DNA of 31,264 nucleotides. Origin: an uncultured Oscillospiraceae bacterium. Lineage in GTDB: Bacteria > Bacillota > Clostridia > Oscillospirales > Oscillospiraceae. Location of the stretch: positions 1-31,264 of the forward strand of contig CANRNA010000001.1 in assembly GCA_947631805.1 (NCBI GenBank), in the 5' to 3' direction. This document shows, piece by piece, positions 23,975 through 31,264 of the stretch (position 1 is the first letter of the stretch; each line of letters opens with the position of its first letter). Under the pieces are notes generated by a model. The model searched no databases. It was not told the origin of the DNA and was given only the letters and a program-made list of their open reading frames with translations. The position numbers and the translations under genes are program-made.

Positions 23975-25873
23975 ATGGGGTTTTTGTACGTTTTGGAGGG
24001 ACTGCGCGTCCCACTTCTGGACACGCTGTTCGCCGCCGTCACCTACCTGGGGGGCGAGGGTATTTTCATTGCCGTGGCCATCATCGTGTTTTGGTGCGTC
24101 AACAAGAAAAACGGCTACTACCTCATCGCCGCCGGTGTGGGGGGCACGGTGGTCAGCCAGAGCATGAAGATACTGTGCCGGGTGCCCCGGCCCTGGGTCC
24201 GGGACCCGGCCTTCACTATCGTGGAGAGCGCCAGGGCGGACGCGGGCGGCTACTCTTTCCCCAGCGGCCACAGCCAAAACTCTGTGGTGGCCCTGGGGGG
24301 CATGGCCCGGTTCATGGAAAGGAAATGGGTGAAGGCGGCGCTGTGGGTCCTGGCGGGGCTGGTGTGCTTCTCCCGGATGTATCTGGGCGTACACACCCCG
24401 GCGGACGTGGCCGTGGGCGCGGTCATCGGCCTTGTCCTGGTGTTCGGGCTCTGGCCCCTGTTCCAAAAGGACGACCCCCGTATCACAGACGGGGTGTTCG
24501 CCGTCATATTCGTGCTGGCGGCGGCGGGGTGCGCCCTCGCCTCCACGGACATACTGGCCGGAGCGGACGGGGAGAATCTGGCGGAGTTTCAGAAAAACAG
24601 CTTCACCATGCTGGGCGTGGCGGCGGCGGTGATGATAGGCGCGCCGGTGGAGCGGCGGCATATCGGCTTTGAGACGAAGGCCCCCTGGTGGGCGCAGGTG
24701 ATCAAGTGCGCCCTGGGCCTGGGGGTGGTGATGGGCCTGCGGATGGGGCTGAAGGGGCCCCTGAACGCCCTGTTCGGCGGGCGGCAGATCGCCAACGCGG
24801 TGCGGTATTTTCTGATGGTCCTGGCGGCCATGCTGGTGTGGCCGCTGACCTTCGGATGGTTTTCCAGGGGCTGTCCCCTGGGCAGGAAAGGAAGGAAGGT
24901 GCTTTTCATCATGCTGGTGGTACTGCTGGTGCTGGCTGTGCTGGCGGGGGTGCTTTGCTGGGTGGTGACCCGTGACTCGTCCATGGAGCCCCGGGACTAT
25001 CCCCAGGCGGAAAATCCCCTCATCACGGCGCTGGGCACCACTATGCTGTCCGGCCACCGGGCCGGAGGCGGCGTGGCCCCGGAGAACACCATGATGGCCC
25101 TGAAAAATTGTGTCGACAGTCCCGACTATGAGCTGGATATCTTTGAGTTCGACCTGCACCTGACAGCCGACGGGGTGCTGGTGCTGCTCCACGACGCCAC
25201 CCTGGACCGGACCAGCGACGCGGCGGAGGTGTTCGGCCGGGAGAACGTGGACGTGGGGGAGATGACCTTCGACGAGCTCAGACAGCTGAACATGGGCGCC
25301 AAGTTCACGGCGGCGGACGGCTCCATGCCCTACGCCGGGCTGCGGGGGGACGACGTGCCGGAGGACCTGCGCATCACGAGCCTAGACCAGGCCCTGGATT
25401 ATCTGTGCGCCGCCGGGGATTACCGGTACATCATAGAGATCAAAAACGGCGGGGCCCGTGGATATGAGGCGGCGGACAAGCTGTACGCCACATTGACGGA
25501 GCACGGCTGCCTGGATAGAGCGGCGGTGGGCACCTTCCACAACGAGATAACCGCCTATATGGACAAGACATACCCGGATATGCCCCGGAGCGCGGGGGTG
25601 ATGGAGTGCGTGAAGTTCTACTTCTCGGCCCTGCTGGACCTGGACCGGGACCCCGGCGCCTTCCGCTTCCAGGCCCTGCAGATACCCACTACCGACTACT
25701 TCGTCAATCTGGGCACCAGCCGGGTGGTGAACTATGCCCATAAATACGACATCGCCGTGCAGTACTGGACCATCAACGACCCGGCGGAGATGGCCAGGCT
25801 CCAGTCCATCGGCGCGGACGCCATTATGACGGACCTGCCGGACGTGGGGGCGGACGTGCTCAGCCAGCCGTAA
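23975..25873 (+). CDS. PAP2 phosphatase-GDPD phosphodiesterase fusion protein
   Basis: One uninterrupted 632-codon frame joins two enzymes. Residues 1-160 are a PAP2 lipid-phosphate phosphatase with all three motifs: K65-x6-RP (KILCRVPRP), FPSGH at 95-99 and SRMYLGVHTPAD at 133-144. Residues about 170-295 add more membrane helices. A helix at 311-331 then leads to a GDPD domain (about 355-630) with HRAGGGVAPENT (361-372), EFDLHLTADG (391-400), LLHDATLDRTSD, an IEIKNG strand and the terminal DAIMTDLPD. GDPD enzymes cleave glycerophosphodiesters, and PAP2 removes phosphate from lipids. The product may remodel phospholipid or teichoic-acid-type head groups outside the membrane. A GTG near 24899 with AAAGGA upstream could start a separate GDPD. 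GAGGTG precedes the main ATG. Confidence 0.88.
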   Translation: MGFLYVLEGLRVPLLDTLFAAVTYLGGEGIFIAVAIIVFWCVNKKNGYYLIAAGVGGTVVSQSMKILCRVPRPWVRDPAFTIVESARADAGGYSFPSGHSQNSVVALGGMARFMERKWVKAALWVLAGLVCFSRMYLGVHTPADVAVGAVIGLVLVFGLWPLFQKDDPRITDGVFAVIFVLAAAGCALASTDILAGADGENLAEFQKNSFTMLGVAAAVMIGAPVERRHIGFETKAPWWAQVIKCALGLGVVMGLRMGLKGPLNALFGGRQIANAVRYFLMVLAAMLVWPLTFGWFSRGCPLGRKGRKVLFIMLVVLLVLAVLAGVLCWVVTRDSSMEPRDYPQAENPLITALGTTMLSGHRAGGGVAPENTMMALKNCVDSPDYELDIFEFDLHLTADGVLVLLHDATLDRTSDAAEVFGRENVDVGEMTFDELRQLNMGAKFTAADGSMPYAGLRGDDVPEDLRITSLDQALDYLCAAGDYRYIIEIKNGGARGYEAADKLYATLTEHGCLDRAAVGTFHNEITAYMDKTYPDMPRSAGVMECVKFYFSALLDLDRDPGAFRFQALQIPTTDYFVNLGTSRVVNYAHKYDIAVQYWTINDPAEMARLQSIGADAIMTDLPDVGADVLSQP

Positions 25874-25889
25874 ATTTTTCCGGAAATTT

Positions 25890-25915
25890 TGTAACGAAAG
25901 ACCGACGAAAACGTC
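25890..25915 (+). promoter_or_regulatory. ECF-type promoter (TGTAAC-N16-CGTC)
   Basis: TGTAAC (25890-25895), 16 nt and CGTC (25912-25915) closely resemble the B. subtilis SigX/SigW promoter pattern (TGTAAC or TGAAAC, then CGTC or CGTA). The predicted start, about 25921, is just before the AGGAGG of the sigma gene. Autoregulation by the downstream ECF factor is the simplest reading. Confidence 0.7.
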
Positions 25916-25935
25916 TAACCGTGGGATAGGAGGTG

Positions 25936-26427
25936 ATGGCGCTGGACTATGAAGGGCTGTATAACGCCTGCTATATGCAGGTGTACTCCTTCCTTCTGAC
26001 CATGTCCAGAGACCGGAGCCTCGCCGAAGAGCTGACGGAGCAGACCTTTTACAAGGCCATGACCACCGACAGCGAATACCGGGGCGAGGGGTCGGAGCTG
26101 ACATGGCTGTGCGCCATCGCCAAAAACCTCTATGCCGACGAGCAGCGCCGCCGGACCCGGCAGGCGGATATGGACGCGGCGGGGGACGTGACCGGCGGCC
26201 AGACCGTGGAGGACGGGGCCCTGGACCGGGACATGGCCTTCCGCATCCACCTGATACTCCACGACATGGCGGAGCCCTACAAGGAGGTTTTCCAGCTGCG
26301 GGTGTTCGGGGAGCTGTCCTTCCGGGAGATAGGGCGGATATTCGGCAAGACGGAGACCTGGGCCCGTGTGACCTATCACCGGGCGAGGCTGAAGATACAG
26401 GAAAGGATGGAGGGCGAAGATGGATAA
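25936..26427 (+). CDS. ECF-type sigma factor, first gene of a five-gene operon
   Basis: This protein of about 163 residues has sigma regions 2 (YNACYMQVYSFLLTMSRDRSLAEELTEQTFYKAM, then LTWLCAIAKNLYADEQRRR) and 4 (EVFQLRVFGELSFREIGRIFGKTETWARVTYHRA). The start is unclear. AGGAGG (25928-25933) is only 2 nt from the ATG at 25936, but is 8 nt from an in-frame CTG at 25942, which would give MDYEGLY as the N-terminus. The gene overlaps the following anti-sigma-like gene by 8 nt. A sigX-like promoter lies directly upstream. By analogy it should respond to cell-envelope stress; the signal is unknown. Confidence 0.9.
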   Translation: MALDYEGLYNACYMQVYSFLLTMSRDRSLAEELTEQTFYKAMTTDSEYRGEGSELTWLCAIAKNLYADEQRRRTRQADMDAAGDVTGGQTVEDGALDRDMAFRIHLILHDMAEPYKEVFQLRVFGELSFREIGRIFGKTETWARVTYHRARLKIQERMEGEDG

Positions 26428-27367
26428 GGGCTGCGATGTGGTCCGGGACCTGCTGCCCCTGTATGTGGACGGGGCGTGCAGCGAGGCCAGCCGCGCTCTG
26501 GTGGAGGAGCACGTGAACGCCTGCCCCGCCTGTGCCGATATGCTGGCGAAGCTGCGCAACAGCGCCTGCGAGGACTCCCTCCGTCAGGAGGCCGCCGCCG
26601 TGATGGCCCCCCGGAAGTGGCGCAACCGGGCCTTTGCCGCCAGCTGCGCCCTGGCGGGGTTTTTGTGCGTCCCGGCCTGCCTGCTGGCGGCCATGGCTCC
26701 AGGCCAGGGCATGGGCGGGGGGATGTGGATGCTCCTGCTGGCGCCGTCGCTGCTGGTGGAGACGAGCGTGACGCTGCTGCCTCTGCGCAGCCGCCGCTAT
26801 ACGGGCCGGTGGACGCTTCTGGGCTTCACCGCCAGTCTCCTGCTGCTTCTGACGGCCTGCGCCGTCTACACCCAGCGGTGGTATTTCGCCCTCTGCGCTC
26901 TGGGGCTGTACGCGGCCTCGGCGGTGTTCCTGGCCCCCTGGGCGGTGCGTGAGCTGCCCCTGCGGGGGGTGCTGGGACGGAAAAAGTGGCTGGCCATCGT
27001 CCTGTGGGACGGGGGCTTTGCCCTGCTGCTGGGGCTTGGCTGGTGCCTGATGGGAACGGCTTCCCGCCCCTGGACCGCCTGGCTGGGGATAGGAGGACTG
27101 GCGGCCCTGTTGGGGGCGGCGGTGTTCGTCCTGGCGAGGAAGCTGCCGATGGACCGGCTGGTGCGACTGGGCCTTTGCGTGACCGTGGCGGGCAACGCCC
27201 CCGGGTGGCTGTACAGGCCCTTTCTCCAGCTGACGGGAGCGGCCGGGACAGGCGCGGGCCGGACGGTGTGCGCCGTGCTGCTGGCCGCGGCCACGGCCGC
27301 CGGTGCGGCCCTGGCGCTGACCGGGGCCTGGCAGGCCTGGCGGCGGAGCGTGAACAGGAACGGATAA
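26420..27367 (+). CDS. Zinc-finger anti-sigma factor with multi-helix membrane domain
   Basis: This 315-residue protein has an N-terminal anti-sigma zinc-finger (zf-HC2/ZAS) motif: DLLPLYVDG, then HVNACPAC with His31, Cys35 and Cys38. About eight transmembrane helices follow (from residue 70 to the end). ZAS proteins bind and inhibit the co-encoded ECF factor until a signal releases it. The start at 26420 overlaps the sigma stop by 8 nt, which fits a sigma/anti-sigma pair. The membrane part is much larger than the single helix of typical RsiW proteins and could itself sense or transport something. Confidence 0.85.
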   Translation: MDKGCDVVRDLLPLYVDGACSEASRALVEEHVNACPACADMLAKLRNSACEDSLRQEAAAVMAPRKWRNRAFAASCALAGFLCVPACLLAAMAPGQGMGGGMWMLLLAPSLLVETSVTLLPLRSRRYTGRWTLLGFTASLLLLLTACAVYTQRWYFALCALGLYAASAVFLAPWAVRELPLRGVLGRKKWLAIVLWDGGFALLLGLGWCLMGTASRPWTAWLGIGGLAALLGAAVFVLARKLPMDRLVRLGLCVTVAGNAPGWLYRPFLQLTGAAGTGAGRTVCAVLLAAATAAGAALALTGAWQAWRRSVNRNG

Positions 27368-27371
27368 GAAA

Positions 27372-28487
27372 ATGGACAAGCTGAGAACGGCCGCCGTCAT
27401 CCATCTGGACCGGCTGGCGGCCAACGTGGAGAATATCAAAAAGCGTCTGGGCCCCGGCGTGGCGCTCATCGCCGTGGTGAAGGGCGACGCCTACGGCCAC
27501 GGCATCGCGGGGATATATCCCACTTTGCGCCGGTGCGGCACGGCGGGCTACGCGGTGGCCTACTGGGAGGAGGGCGCGGCCCTGCGGGAGGCGGGGGCGG
27601 AGGAGCCGGTGTATCTGCTGGCCCCCATCCGGGACGAGGAGCTGCCCCGGCTTTTGGAGCACAGGCTCATCCCGGCCCTGTATGACGCGGACACGGCGGA
27701 GCGGCTCAACGCCCTGGCGGCGGCGGCCGGAACGGCGGCCCCGGTGCAGATAAAGCTGGACACGGGCATGCACCGCATCGGCTTTCCGGCGGAGGAGAGC
27801 TCCCTGGAGCCCATCTGCCGCATCGCGGCCATGGACCATCTGCGCGTGGTGGGGGCCTTCACCCACTTCGCCCGGGCGGACGAGCTGGACTGTCCCATGA
27901 CGGAGAAGCAGACGGAGCGGTTTCGCTGGATGCTGGCCGCCCTGAAAGAGCGGGGCGTGGCGATACCCGCCGTCCACGTGGCGAACAGCCCCTCCATCCT
28001 CCTGCGGCCCGGCGTCCAGATGGATGCGGTCCGGGCGGGGGACGTGCTGTACGGCCTGTGCCCGGTGGAGGAGGACATCTGGCCGGAGCAGGGGCTTAAG
28101 GAGGTCATGACCTGGGAGAGCTATGTGGCCATGGTGAAGACCGTCCCGGCGGGAGAGCCGGTGGGCTACGGCGGGACCTTCGTCACCGAGCGGGAGACGG
28201 TGCTTGCCACCGTGCCGGTGGGGTTCGTGGACGGCTACAGCCGCCGCCTGTCCAACCGGGGCCGGGTGCGCATCCGGGGAAAAATGGCCCCGGTGGTGGG
28301 CCGGGTGTGCATGGACCAGTTCATGGCGGACGTGACCGATATCCCCGGCGTGGTCCGGGGCGACCGGGTGGAGCTGCTGGGAGAGGGGATGACCATTTTG
28401 CAAATGGCGGACCTGCTGGACGCGAACGTAGACGAGATCGTCTGCGGCGTGTCCAAGCGCGTGCCACGGGTATACACCGGCGGCTGA
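27372..28487 (+). CDS. alr: Alanine racemase (fold-type III PLP enzyme)
   Basis: This 371-residue PLP enzyme interconverts L- and D-alanine for peptidoglycan. The PLP lysine is Lys37 in AVVKGDAYGHG; most family members have Ala where Gly38 stands. Arg135 in HRIGF supports the pyridine ring, the second catalytic residue is Tyr266 in VGYGGTF, and CMDQFMADVT matches the C-terminal domain. Length is typical. It starts only 4 nt after the anti-sigma stop, with a weak Shine-Dalgarno, so it is probably coupled to the sigma operon. That is unusual for a housekeeping racemase and suggests a dedicated one. Serine or diaminobutyrate could be alternative substrates. Confidence 0.9.
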   Translation: MDKLRTAAVIHLDRLAANVENIKKRLGPGVALIAVVKGDAYGHGIAGIYPTLRRCGTAGYAVAYWEEGAALREAGAEEPVYLLAPIRDEELPRLLEHRLIPALYDADTAERLNALAAAAGTAAPVQIKLDTGMHRIGFPAEESSLEPICRIAAMDHLRVVGAFTHFARADELDCPMTEKQTERFRWMLAALKERGVAIPAVHVANSPSILLRPGVQMDAVRAGDVLYGLCPVEEDIWPEQGLKEVMTWESYVAMVKTVPAGEPVGYGGTFVTERETVLATVPVGFVDGYSRRLSNRGRVRIRGKMAPVVGRVCMDQFMADVTDIPGVVRGDRVELLGEGMTILQMADLLDANVDEIVCGVSKRVPRVYTGG

Positions 28488-28527
28488 TACAGAAAATACA
28501 ACGGAGAAAACACAGGAGGCAGACCTT

Positions 28528-29547
28528 ATGCCGGACATGAAATACTTCCTCAAGCGGGTGGGCAACATCAGCTTCGACAAGATGGGCGGGGCCATCGACT
28601 TCGTCCACAAGAAGACGGGCAAGAGCAAGGCGGCCATATTCGCGGACATGGTGTACTGCACGCTGAAATACGGCGCGGGGTATTACGACTATCAGATATT
28701 CGGCTTCGCCGAGCTGACGGCGGCCCAGCGGGAGACCTTCGTCACCCGCCTGGTGAGCAAGAAGCTTAACGAGTTTCTCAACGACGACGCCTATACCCAC
28801 CTGTTCGACAACAAGGACGAGTTCAACAAGCTCTTCGCCAGGTACATCCGCCGGGGCTGGCTGGTGGTAGGCGAGAGCACCAAGGAGCAGATGCGCGCCT
28901 TCACCCAGGGGAAGGACGAGGTGTTCATCAAGATACTGGACGGGGAGTGCAGCCACGGCTGCGAGCGCATCCATTTGAAGGACTGGCCCGACTTCGACAA
29001 GCTCTATGACCACATCCTGGCCGGGAACTTCGGGCTTTTGGAGGACGTGGTGGACCAGCACCCGGACGTGGAGAGGCTCCACCCCGGCTCGGTCAACTGC
29101 CTGCGGGTCATCACCCTTCTGGACGACGACGGGGAGCCCCACTTCCTCTACGCGGTGCAGAAGATGGGCATGGGAGACAGCTTCGTTGACTGCAACTGCC
29201 TGTTCGCCCCGGTGGACCCGGAGACCGGGAAGATAAAATACCCCGCCCACTCCGGCAACACCCCCCTGGGCCTGGTGTACACCGAGCACCCGGACACCCA
29301 CGTGACCCTGGCCGGTTATCAGCTCCCCTTCGTTCCTGAATCGGTCCGGATGTGTCTGGAGGCGGCCAAGGTGGTGCCCCAGGTGCGCTATGTGGGCTGG
29401 GACGTGGCCATCAGCCGGGACGGCCCGGAATTCATCGAGGGCAACACCTATTGCGCCCACGATTTCTGGCAGCTGCCGCCCCACACCCCGGACAAGACCG
29501 GGGTCCTGCCCCTGTTCCAGAAGTATGCGAAAGGCTTTAAGCGCTGA
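28528..29547 (+). CDS. Sugar-transfer-associated ATP-grasp enzyme
   Basis: This 339-residue protein resembles the ATPgrasp_ST family. Such enzymes are expected to activate a carboxylate with ATP and join it to an amine; few members are characterised. The ATP-lysine region is VFIKILDGE (about 132-140). HPGSVNCLRVITLLDDDG (185-202) and the VGWDVAISRDGPEFIEGN block (289-306, metal ligands Glu304 and Asn306) are diagnostic. AGGAGG lies 8 nt before the ATG, and there is no terminator in the 40-nt gap to alr. Neighbours that make D-alanine and a diamino acid suggest amino-acid substrates. A polysaccharide or lipid acceptor is possible. Confidence 0.85.
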   Translation: MPDMKYFLKRVGNISFDKMGGAIDFVHKKTGKSKAAIFADMVYCTLKYGAGYYDYQIFGFAELTAAQRETFVTRLVSKKLNEFLNDDAYTHLFDNKDEFNKLFARYIRRGWLVVGESTKEQMRAFTQGKDEVFIKILDGECSHGCERIHLKDWPDFDKLYDHILAGNFGLLEDVVDQHPDVERLHPGSVNCLRVITLLDDDGEPHFLYAVQKMGMGDSFVDCNCLFAPVDPETGKIKYPAHSGNTPLGLVYTEHPDTHVTLAGYQLPFVPESVRMCLEAAKVVPQVRYVGWDVAISRDGPEFIEGNTYCAHDFWQLPPHTPDKTGVLPLFQKYAKGFKR

Positions 29548-29570
29548 GCGCGGAAAGGAGATAGATATTC

Positions 29571-30812
29571 ATGTTGGAAGTATTTGAGAGCACAGAGTCC
29601 CAGGTCCGGTCCTACTGCCGGAAGTATCCCGTGGAATTCGACCGGGCCCGCAACGCGGAGATATGGTCCGTGGACGGGAAGCGGTACATCGACTTTCTGG
29701 CGGTGGCCGGGTCCATGAACTACGGCCACAACAACCCGGAGATCAAAAAGGCCGTGCTGGACTACCTGGCCGAGGACCGCATCATCAACGCTCTGGATAT
29801 GTACACCGCCGCGAAGGAGGACTTTCTCGTCACCTTCCGGGACCAGATCATGGTCCCCAGGGGCCTGGATTACAAGGTCATGTGCTGCGGCCCCACGGGC
29901 ACCAACGCGGTGGAGGCGGCCCTGAAGCTGGCCAGGAAGAACAAAAAGCGCAACGGCGTCATCGCCTTCGGCGGGGCGTTCCACGGCATGAGCCTGGGCA
30001 GTCTGGCCCTGACCACCGACCGGACCAGCCGGGAGGGGGCGGTGGTGCCCCTGGAGAACGTGTCCTTCGTGCCCTACGACGGGACGCTGGACTCCCTGGC
30101 CTACCTGAAGTGGGTCCTGGCCGACGATCACTCGGGCATCGACAAGCCCGCGGCCATCGTGCTGGAGACCGTCCAGGCGGAGGGCGGCATCAACGTGGCC
30201 AGCGTGGAGTGGCTGCAGGAGGTACGGCGCATCTGCACGGAGAACGACATCCTCATGATCGTGGACGATATCCAGGTGGGCAACGGCCGCGTGGGCTGGT
30301 TCTTCTCTTTTGAGCGGGCGGGCATCGTGCCGGACATGGTGACCCTCAGCAAGTCCATCAGCGGCTTCGGCCTGCCCATGGCCCTGCTGCTCATCAAGCC
30401 GGAGCTGGACATCTTCCGCCCGGCGGAGCACAACGGCACCTTCCGGGGCAATCAGCTGTCCTTCGTGGGCGGCGCGGCCGGTATCCGATACTTCAACGCC
30501 CACAAGCTGGACCAGGAGGTCCGCCGGAAGGGCGAGATCATCCGCAGGTTCCTGGAGGAGGAGATAGCCCCGCTGGACGGGCGTCTGTCCGTCCGGGGCC
30601 TGGGCATGCTGTGGGGCGTGGATTTCGGCGCCATCGACCCGGCCATGGCCATCGGCGCGGTGCACCAGGCCTTCGACCGGGGGCTCATCCTGGAGGTGGC
30701 CGGGCGGGGCGACAGCGTGCTGAAGATCATGCCGCCGCTGACCATCGGTGACGACACCCTGGCCGAGGGCTTGGCCATCGTGAAACAGGCCGTCCAGGCC
30801 GTCCTGGCATAA
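29571..30812 (+). CDS. ectB: Diaminobutyrate--2-oxoglutarate aminotransferase, EctB-like
   Basis: This 413-residue class III PLP aminotransferase resembles EctB, which makes L-2,4-diaminobutyrate from aspartate semialdehyde and glutamate. The block MIVDDIQVGNGR (Asp232) and the LSKSISGFGLPMAL stretch with PLP Lys261 match EctB-type enzymes as I remember them, as does EHNGTFRGNQLSFV. GGAAAGGAG lies upstream of the ATG. No ectA or ectC is present, so the diamine is probably used by another pathway, perhaps the adjacent ATP-grasp enzyme. A 4-aminobutyrate-type or taurine-type substrate is less likely. The gene is the last of the operon, before a strong hairpin. Confidence 0.85.
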   Translation: MLEVFESTESQVRSYCRKYPVEFDRARNAEIWSVDGKRYIDFLAVAGSMNYGHNNPEIKKAVLDYLAEDRIINALDMYTAAKEDFLVTFRDQIMVPRGLDYKVMCCGPTGTNAVEAALKLARKNKKRNGVIAFGGAFHGMSLGSLALTTDRTSREGAVVPLENVSFVPYDGTLDSLAYLKWVLADDHSGIDKPAAIVLETVQAEGGINVASVEWLQEVRRICTENDILMIVDDIQVGNGRVGWFFSFERAGIVPDMVTLSKSISGFGLPMALLLIKPELDIFRPAEHNGTFRGNQLSFVGGAAGIRYFNAHKLDQEVRRKGEIIRRFLEEEIAPLDGRLSVRGLGMLWGVDFGAIDPAMAIGAVHQAFDRGLILEVAGRGDSVLKIMPPLTIGDDTLAEGLAIVKQAVQAVLA

Positions 30813-30833
30813 GAAAAGCCCCTTCAAAACGCT

Positions 30834-30867
30834 TACAGCGGATGGCATCATTGCCATCCGCTGTAAA
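30834..30867. terminator. Long perfect hairpin between convergent genes
   Basis: TTACAGCGGATGGCA (30834-30848), loop TCAT and TGCCATCCGCTGTAA (30853-30867) form a 15-bp perfect stem. On the minus strand it is followed by GCGTTTTG, a short T-tract. On the plus strand the flank is AAAGTTATATGTTAT. It probably ends both the operon and the convergent SLH gene. Confidence 0.75.
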
Positions 30868-30889
30868 AGTTATATGTTATATACGGCTG

Positions 30890-31264
30890 TCACGCCCCCA
30901 GATAGCGCACGATGAGGGCGCACACCTCGGCTCTGGTGGCGGTGGCGGCGGGACGGATGGTCCCGTCACCGTAGCCGGTGAGAAGACCCTTTCCCAGCGC
31001 CCAGGCCACGGCGCTCTCAGCATAGCCCTGGACAGAGCCGCCGTCCGTGTAGGACCCCAGGACGGCGGTGTCTGCCGCCGGGCTGCCCGCCAGGCGGTAC
31101 AGCATGGTGACCAGCTGCTCCCTGGTGATGGACGCCTCTGGGGCGAAGGCGGTGGCGCTGACGCCGTTGGTCACGCCGCTGGCGGACGCCCAGCCCGCGG
31201 CGGAGCCCACCTCGCCGCTGGTGTCGGAGAACACATTGGCCCCGCCGGGGGAGCCCATGGCCCG
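30890..31264 (-). CDS. S-layer-homology (SLH) domain protein, C-terminal part
   Basis: This frame is open at the right window edge, so only the last 124 or so codons are visible. Two SLH units are present: one with FSDTSGEVGSAAGWAS, ending in ITREQLVTMLYRLAG, and one with YTDGGSVQGYAESAVAWAL, then GDGTIRPAATATRAEVCALIVRYL. SLH domains bind pyruvylated secondary wall polymers and anchor proteins to the surface. The N-terminal function is outside the window. The apparent ATG at 31258 is internal, not a start. Confidence 0.9.
   Translation of the reverse strand, partial: RAMGSPGGANVFSDTSGEVGSAAGWASASGVTNGVSATAFAPEASITREQLVTMLYRLAGSPAADTAVLGSYTDGGSVQGYAESAVAWALGKGLLTGYGDGTIRPAATATRAEVCALIVRYLGA

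Noticed and set aside
29571..30812. Ectoine biosynthesis cluster
   Set aside because: Only the EctB-like gene is present; neither an EctA acetyltransferase nor an EctC synthase is encoded nearby.

Overview
This window is a high-GC (about two-thirds G+C by eye) piece of a bacterial chromosome. It most resembles a Clostridia/Oscillospiraceae-type gut Firmicute: strong Shine-Dalgarno sites, an EcfA1-EcfA2-EcfT-TruA run, a DUF5711-like protein with CvpA and a zinc-finger Clp ATPase, BspA-type leucine-rich repeat proteins, an S-layer-homology protein and several ECF sigma factors. No rRNA, tRNA, CRISPR array, insertion sequence or prophage gene was seen. The taxonomic guess is inference from gene content.

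Layout. 1-1197 (minus): YbaK-type deacylase and a split chromate transporter, overlapping. 1243-2130 (plus): pseudouridine-kinase-like PfkB kinase. 2150-4050: an AT-richer island with a secreted LRR/cell-wall-binding protein, a divergent Xre regulator, a palindromic operator and an unexplained 3' stretch. 4051-6117: divergent NrnA-like phosphoesterase and a secreted transglutaminase-like protein. 6214-8060 (minus): a lipoprotein and a repetitive LRR protein, preceded by about 400 bases with a strong candidate structured RNA. 8546-15164 (minus): DUF5711-like protein, CvpA-like protein and Clp ATPase, then a hairpin cluster and an ABC exporter. 15277-19432 (minus): rRNA-methyltransferase-like protein, EcfA1, EcfA2, EcfT and TruA, behind an exact-consensus sigma-A promoter. 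19586-20688: MntP-type manganese exporter and convergent Ogt. 20745-23842 (minus): ECF sigma factor, membrane protein, ABC ATPase and permease, each overlapping or nearly abutting the next.

23975-30812 (plus) is the most interesting part. A single reading frame fuses a PAP2 lipid phosphatase to a GDPD phosphodiesterase. It is followed by an ECF sigma factor with a sigX-like promoter in front of it, a zinc-finger anti-sigma-like membrane protein, an alanine racemase, a sugar-transfer-type ATP-grasp enzyme and an EctB-type diaminobutyrate aminotransferase. The last five genes are tightly spaced on one strand, and I saw no terminator between them. I infer an envelope-stress-controlled pathway that makes or attaches D-alanine/2,4-diaminobutyrate-type building blocks. 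The product is unknown. EctA and EctC are absent from this window, so ectoine synthesis is not indicated here. The window ends inside an SLH-domain gene.

Starts were chosen from Shine-Dalgarno spacing, overlaps and signal peptides. All promoter, RNA and operon calls are by eye, without folding or database searches.
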